From: Vibrio mexicanus
GTDB lineage: Bacteria > Pseudomonadota > Gammaproteobacteria > Enterobacterales > Vibrionaceae
Length of the DNA stretch: 64,000 nucleotides
Assembly: GCF_001012815.1 (NCBI RefSeq)
Contig: NZ_JYJP01000090.1
Coordinates: forward strand, 105,882 to 169,881
Direction of reading: 5' to 3'
Part shown: one piece after another, positions 59,580 through 64,000 of the stretch
Numbering within the stretch: position 1 is the first letter of the stretch
Layout: every line of letters begins with the position of its first letter
The notes under the pieces: model-generated
Databases searched by the model: none
What the model was told of the DNA's origin: nothing
What the model saw: the letters and a program-made list of their open reading frames with translations, nothing else
Position numbers and translations under genes: made by a program

Positions 59580-62165
59580 CTATGAATTTTGGAAAGCTCT
59601 TAAGTCGTTTTCAGTGATACTAATTTCAATCTTATCAAAATACTTTTTGGCATCCTCGATCATTTGCTGGTGGATAGTTTTCCACTCGTCATCTGAAAGG
59701 CGCTCCCAAAGTAAACTATCCATTGCAACAAGTGTTAACTCTTTTGAATCGTGGAAGAAACGTTTTCGTTCAAACTTTTCGAATGGGTTGGCTGAGATGC
59801 TTCTTTTTACATAGCTAAGATCCGATAGGTTTTCCGGTTGATTGAGAGGGTTGCTGGCTTTTTCACATCGTCCATATGTATCTAAAAGGCCTTGGTAGAA
59901 ATCTTGATACAATAGTGCCAGTTCTTGGGAATCCGCTTCGCCTTGCTCATTGGCGAGCGCTATGAACGATAATAGGAAGACTATCTTGTATGAAAAGGTG
60001 TAGTCGCGCTTTTCGAGGAATTCAAAGAAATCATCTTTTCGTGACTCTTCAGTTCTTGGCTTAATGTTTTTTGCTAACCTAATGTGCTCCATGTTTTCAG
60101 GCGAAAAATAGTGAAGGTTTTTTCTTCCAAGGGATATTGATTTTGAGGGGGTTATTTCTCCCTTTTTCAACCAGCTCTTAATGGTACCTGTCGAAACAAA
60201 GAGTTCTCGGGCCAGTTGTTCCTCATTGAGTAAATCACCAAATTCAGCTTCAAAATTAAAGATATTGATTGGCTCAATGCGACGTTCAGTTTCGAATAGC
60301 CCATCAAGAATTAATAACTCTTGTTGTGGGGTAGGTTGATCGGCGTTAAACATGTCTCCAAAAGGCAAATAGTTTGGATTATTAAATAGGTTGTGTGCAC
60401 TCCATGGTTGGAGGCTTGCACCGATATAATTGTCAACAATGTCAATCACATAAAGCGCTTCTTTATTTGGTGCGAGCCTTGTACCTCTTCCTAACTGTTG
60501 CATGTACTTTGCTTTAGACATTGTTGGTCTAGCCATTACCACGATTGAAGTATTTGGAGCATCCCATCCTTCAGAGAGTAACTCACAGGCACAAAGGAAT
60601 TGAATATCTTGACTAAAGTACTCTTCAATAGCTGAACGATCTTTGCCATGTACTGATTTTGCAGAGATGCCGACCTTGTTTAGTGCTTTCGCCATACGCT
60701 GAGTGTGGGCGACATCTACGCAGAATACGATGCCTTGCTTATCTAACGTTGAAGGGTGGTCAGGAGAAAAGTACTTACTCAAAGTGTCAGCAATTAACTT
60801 GTCGCGAGAGGGGACTTGTACGGTTTTTTGTAAGTCAGACTTAACAAACTCCTTTCCATTGAACCTTACTTTGGAGAAGTCGATATTGGTCTCCAATCTG
60901 TAAACTCGAATTTGTGGAACATGCCCTTGCTCAATGGCTTCTTCTAAAGTCATGTTAACCTGATAAGTACCAAAGATATCCTCTAGTTTCCGTTGGTCGA
61001 GTCTTTCATCGGTAGCAGTTAATCCGAGCAAAGTGCTTGGATTAAAGTGCTCTAACACGTTCTTCATTCCATTAGCGGCTGCCTTGTGCGCTTCATCTAC
61101 GAGAATATAGTCGAACTTGTTGCTATCAAGTCCTTTGTGATTTCTAACTATTGCTGCGTTAGTCACAACTGTAAGGTTTACCGAGTCATTTAAGGTTGTG
61201 GATATTGTGATATTTGGCAATTGGCGAGTAATACGTTCGATGAGTTGATCTCTCAAATCTCTAGTAGGCACCAATGCAAGAGCCGAGAGGCTTTTTCCTT
61301 GTTGAATTTGACGTCTAAAGTCTTCAATAAAAACCTCGGTCTTTCCTGTGCCTGTCGGCAGTACAACGAGGAACGCATTCTTTCCTAAAAGTCGTTGTTT
61401 TTCGATTCCCTCTACTGCTTGTGTTTGATGTTGGTAGAGTTGGAAATCTACACTCCTGTGGGCCTTAAAATACGGTGTAGCTTTAAATTCTACGCTATCA
61501 CCAAAGTAGTTTTTGAGTTGTTCTTTGAACTTGAAGTCATCTCGCATACCACGATCTGACCATCGAAATACAAGATTTCCATCTTTTATCAATGAATTTT
61601 GCTTGAAAAGTTGGGAGTGATATCTTTCTCGCGAAATGAGCAGTGGGTGATGATACCTTTCTCCGTTTAGCTCAATGGCAATATTTTTGTCATTCCGATA
61701 CAACATGAAGTCGATGTACCGACGATGCCCTTTGCGGTCGATGTACGATTCTTCTTGATGAAGGGCATAGAGCATTTTAGAACCGAAGACTTCTTCGAAA
61801 GTGCTTTCAAAGTTAAACTCTGGCGGTGTAGGGTCTAGGTGGGCGTGTGAACGATCTGCTCCAAAAGCTTTTATGGATAAGTCACTGTCATTGCTTTGAT
61901 CCAAAAGAAAAAAATTGATTTGTTGTAGCAGTTCCTCTTCTGACTCTCCAATAAACCTGTATACGCCGCTATGTTTGCTCATTAAAGCGTTTTGGTGACT
62001 CGTATAGTCAACATAGTGGTGCGGAGTCTCTGGCTTAAAGTCGGTATCAACAATGACTGGTGGAAGGGATTCATGTTCAAAGCAGTATCCCATCTTATGA
62101 TTAGAAACTGCATGATAGCCAAGAGTGGAGAACAGCTCTTTTACTACATAATCAATATCTTGCAT
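59580..62165 (-). CDS. Nuclease-fused SF2 helicase (DEAD/DEAH) with C-terminal HTH
   Basis: 861 residues. An N-terminal PD-(D/E)XK/Vsr-like nuclease is suggested by YIDFMLYRNDKNIAIELNGERYHH (Asp152, Glu165, then NGE). SF2 core: Walker A LPTGTGKTEV (about 269-276), DEAH in ILVDEAHKAAANG (about 357), TATDERL, QQLGRGTRLA. A later HTH (LARELFVSTGTIKSWL, about 660) and a charged tail follow. Resembles single-chain restriction helicases in defence loci. The adjacent SAM methyltransferase starts 24 bp upstream and probably shares the transcript. Confidence 0.8.
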   Translation of the reverse strand: MQDIDYVVKELFSTLGYHAVSNHKMGYCFEHESLPPVIVDTDFKPETPHHYVDYTSHQNALMSKHSGVYRFIGESEEELLQQINFFLLDQSNDSDLSIKAFGADRSHAHLDPTPPEFNFESTFEEVFGSKMLYALHQEESYIDRKGHRRYIDFMLYRNDKNIAIELNGERYHHPLLISRERYHSQLFKQNSLIKDGNLVFRWSDRGMRDDFKFKEQLKNYFGDSVEFKATPYFKAHRSVDFQLYQHQTQAVEGIEKQRLLGKNAFLVVLPTGTGKTEVFIEDFRRQIQQGKSLSALALVPTRDLRDQLIERITRQLPNITISTTLNDSVNLTVVTNAAIVRNHKGLDSNKFDYILVDEAHKAAANGMKNVLEHFNPSTLLGLTATDERLDQRKLEDIFGTYQVNMTLEEAIEQGHVPQIRVYRLETNIDFSKVRFNGKEFVKSDLQKTVQVPSRDKLIADTLSKYFSPDHPSTLDKQGIVFCVDVAHTQRMAKALNKVGISAKSVHGKDRSAIEEYFSQDIQFLCACELLSEGWDAPNTSIVVMARPTMSKAKYMQQLGRGTRLAPNKEALYVIDIVDNYIGASLQPWSAHNLFNNPNYLPFGDMFNADQPTPQQELLILDGLFETERRIEPINIFNFEAEFGDLLNEEQLARELFVSTGTIKSWLKKGEITPSKSISLGRKNLHYFSPENMEHIRLAKNIKPRTEESRKDDFFEFLEKRDYTFSYKIVFLLSFIALANEQGEADSQELALLYQDFYQGLLDTYGRCEKASNPLNQPENLSDLSYVKRSISANPFEKFERKRFFHDSKELTLVAMDSLLWERLSDDEWKTIHQQMIEDAKKYFDKIEISITENDLRAFQNS

Positions 62166-62189
62166 TAGTTATTACGTCGCTGATAAGAG

Positions 62190-62774
62190 TTATTTATTGA
62201 GGAGTACATTTAACCATTTTTCGGATTCCCTACCAGGGCGGGCGTCGGAGCTGATCCACGTTAGACAGATGTTAAGCGTTAAAGGAGCAAGCATTTTTTG
62301 AAGCTTTGTTTCGTTCATGTCGCTAAAGAAGCGGCCATTACGAATTTGATCGGTGTCACCATATTTGAATGAGCAATAAAATACACCTTTCGGCGTTAAC
62401 AGCTCACCATATTTATTCAACACAGACGGGAGCTCCTCGGTTGGCACATGGAGCAAAGATGCACATGCCCATATCCCGTCAAAGCTTTCAGGCGTAGCTT
62501 GGTAAGAATCAAAGGTAGCATGAATGACCTTGAAGCCTAAGTGTTCAGAGGCGAGTTGAGTCAATAACTCGTTGGCATCGAACGCTGTGACGTCATAACC
62601 TAAATCTTGAAAATGCTTGCTATCCCGCCCAGAACCACAGCCAGCGTCTAAAATCGCTCCATTAGGTTTTACGTGAGGTAGAAAGTGGTCGTATAGCTTT
62701 TGAACATCAACGTTGACTGTTGTGTCGAAGAAGCTTTGAGCATTTTCTGTATAATATTGGTCGGTTGTATTCAT
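62190..62774 (-). CDS. Class I SAM-dependent methyltransferase
   Basis: 194 residues. Motif I ILDAGCGSGRDS (about 38-49), with the TehB/UbiE-like FDANELLTQLA and ACASLLHVP segments. No NPPY-type catalytic motif, so it is probably not a DNA-base methylase; the substrate is unknown. First gene of the pair with the nuclease-helicase. Confidence 0.78.
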   Translation of the reverse strand: MNTTDQYYTENAQSFFDTTVNVDVQKLYDHFLPHVKPNGAILDAGCGSGRDSKHFQDLGYDVTAFDANELLTQLASEHLGFKVIHATFDSYQATPESFDGIWACASLLHVPTEELPSVLNKYGELLTPKGVFYCSFKYGDTDQIRNGRFFSDMNETKLQKMLAPLTLNICLTWISSDARPGRESEKWLNVLLNK

Positions 62775-62905
62775 GATCGAGCTCTATGCTGAAGATATTA
62801 GTAATTCTGCCTGATAACGCCTTTTACGTCTATGTAGAGGCTTATTGGAGCTATCTTAGATTATTGATATTGTTAGCCTAGGTCGTGTTTATTTGAATAG
62901 TGTGA

Positions 62906-63748
62906 ATGATGTTTGAGAATCTAATTTGGTCTAACTGGCTGCCATTGTGTGGCCAACAAGATGTTTACAGGCAAATTCCAACAAAGCTTTCAGGTCTATA
63001 TCGAATTAGAGCTCGTGGCAGAGATGGTCTCATTTACATTGGACAAACGGGGCGTTGTGTTAGAGAGCGGCTGAGGGCTTTACGTGCGGGCGTATACGCG
63101 AACCAGATGCCATATAACGATCCTCATACGGCTGCGCCGAACCTATGGGTATGGTTGCAAGATAGTGGCTTTGAGTATGAGTTTTCTTATCTGATATCAG
63201 ATTTGCCACCAGCAGAAAGGCAAGGCTTAGAAGACTACTTTTTATGGAGGCACCGGCAGGATTACGGATTTTCAACTCTGTGTAACTACGGTCGTTTTCA
63301 TAAACACTGGATAAAACCAAGCAATAGAAAACAGGGTCGTAAAGGTAGATTGCTTGAAGATGGCCAACTAAATCCTGCTGGCGTGACAACTAGTCAATTG
63401 CTTAATTCGACAGGCCGAAGTTCAGATGACTTCTGGATGGGGCTAGAGTGGTCTGCGCCACTACAATTGAGCTCGGAAAATTTGAATGTGCTAGGCAATA
63501 CACCATCGGTATACCGAATCATGGATTCCGAAAATCGAGAGGTGATTTATATTGGAGAAACAAAAGAGACCCAAAAGCGGCTCAAAGCTCACATGAGAAA
63601 AAGCTGGAATAACAAGCAGCCACTGTTCTCCTTTGCTCAAAATATTGATTTGTCATTGCCTCATCTTCGGCATGAAGTGGAGGTAGACCTGATAGGGGCC
63701 TATTTTGAAGAAAATCAACGAGTACCACGCTTTCAATATGGGCAGTAA
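62906..63748 (+). CDS. Protein with two GIY-YIG nuclease domains
   Basis: 280 residues. Domain 1 (about 31-115) has LYRIRARG...LIYIGQTG...RL, domain 2 (about 202-280) VYRIMDSEN...VIYIGETKE...RL, both with the GIY/YIG-type strands and a distal Arg. A basic, disordered linker (KPSNRKQGRKGRL) connects them. In domain 1 the GIY is replaced by LYR-type, and the catalytic Glu is not clearly assignable. Tandem GIY-YIG proteins are rarer than single ones. A defence or mobile-element nuclease is likely. Confidence 0.7.
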   Translation: MMFENLIWSNWLPLCGQQDVYRQIPTKLSGLYRIRARGRDGLIYIGQTGRCVRERLRALRAGVYANQMPYNDPHTAAPNLWVWLQDSGFEYEFSYLISDLPPAERQGLEDYFLWRHRQDYGFSTLCNYGRFHKHWIKPSNRKQGRKGRLLEDGQLNPAGVTTSQLLNSTGRSSDDFWMGLEWSAPLQLSSENLNVLGNTPSVYRIMDSENREVIYIGETKETQKRLKAHMRKSWNNKQPLFSFAQNIDLSLPHLRHEVEVDLIGAYFEENQRVPRFQYGQ

Positions 63749-64000
63749 TCGTTGAGAAAGTAATGCCCCATTCTGTGCCAGCGTCAATTGAGCCTGTTCC
63801 CTTTTGCTCTGCCTCATGACTTAGTTTTTACTAATACGTTTAACGTGTCTACATAAGAAGGATACTTCGCTGAGTAACAATGAAAATTCAGCGACTTTGT
63901 TAATTACTCAGTTGCCTATAGGACAGCTATAATTTCAGCTACTACTTAGTTGTTATTTGATACTGGCTAACATCAAAGTAATGATTAATCTTATCAGCGA
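63749..64000. other. Window end, no gene visible
   Basis: 252 bp without a supported open frame. No tRNA 3' end repeat that would mark the island's right end is seen here. Confidence 0.5.

Larger units (their letters stand above)
27452..64000. mobile_element. Defence and mobility island at the argU/folD hotspot (right end not seen)
   Basis: From the 3' end of tRNA-Arg to the window edge the gene content switches from core metabolism to regulators, an SMC complex, restriction-type genes, helicases, nucleases, an IS30 element and a relaxase. An AlpA-type regulator lies first, as in P4-like islands. No intact integrase and no second copy of the tRNA 3' end are visible, so the right boundary is beyond the window or lost. 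Base composition appears lower in GC in parts (for example 41,200-42,200 and 57,000-58,500). The island assignment is inferred. Confidence 0.7.

Overview
The window looks like chromosome 1 of a Vibrio, probably of the Harveyi/Parahaemolyticus group. This is inferred from gene content and order (gap, yeaD, msrB and yeaC as in enterics; yoaA, tsaB, slp, fadD, rnd, minEDC, ycgL, folD and argU tRNA) and from the protein sequences; no database search was possible.

Positions 1-27,370 are ordinary core chromosome. The genes include a partial BCCT transporter, rlmA, yeaD, gap, msrB, a DUF2989 lipoprotein, a YeaC-family protein, ansA, sppA, fadH, a delta-class carbonic anhydrase, a periplasmic rhodanese, purU, yoaA, tsaB, slp, an alpha/beta hydrolase, fadD, rnd, an exported nitrobindin-like protein, minCDE, ycgL, a lytic transglycosylase and folD. 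Most transcription units end in clear hairpin terminators. Two FNR-type boxes are visible, upstream of sppA/fadH and of the nitrobindin-like gene.

At 27,375 lies tRNA-Arg(TCT), the argU homologue next to folD, which is also the site used by DLP12 in E. coli. From there to the end of the window is a genomic island devoted to defence and mobility. It begins with a 59-codon AlpA-type regulator. Next come a divergent BrxR/CapW-type WYL regulator and a four-gene SMC complex of the Wadjet/MksBEF class with a Toprim partner (29,366-34,862). A tightly coupled operon of about 18.7 kb follows (34,999-53,717): RecQ helicase fused to a phosphoribosyltransferase, a DprA-like protein, a small possible winged-helix protein, an N6-adenine methylase (HsdM type), an HsdS-like specificity protein, an unknown 392-residue protein, a 1437-residue P-loop ATPase, two unknown proteins (one possibly NurA-like), a HerA-type translocase, a putative PD-(D/E)XK nuclease and a Ser/Thr kinase with TPR-like repeats. 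The gene pair at its head recalls ShosTA (PRTase plus DprA). The remainder recalls methylation-plus-kinase systems such as MADS or Pgl/BREX, but no PglZ, HsdR or BrxL is present. This operon is the best candidate for an unusual system here. A convergent E. coli-type dGTPase follows, then an McrB-like gene cut by an IS30 element, a MobV-like HUH relaxase, an HTH regulator, a nuclease-helicase with a SAM methyltransferase, and a protein with two GIY-YIG domains.

Throughout both core and island, fifteen genes are broken by apparent single-base length errors, almost all at or next to homopolymer runs, and each is restored by a one-base change. Fourteen look like a missing base and one (IS30) like an extra base. 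This pattern points to sequencing undercalls rather than real pseudogenes. Those genes are annotated here as whole, with the break stated.
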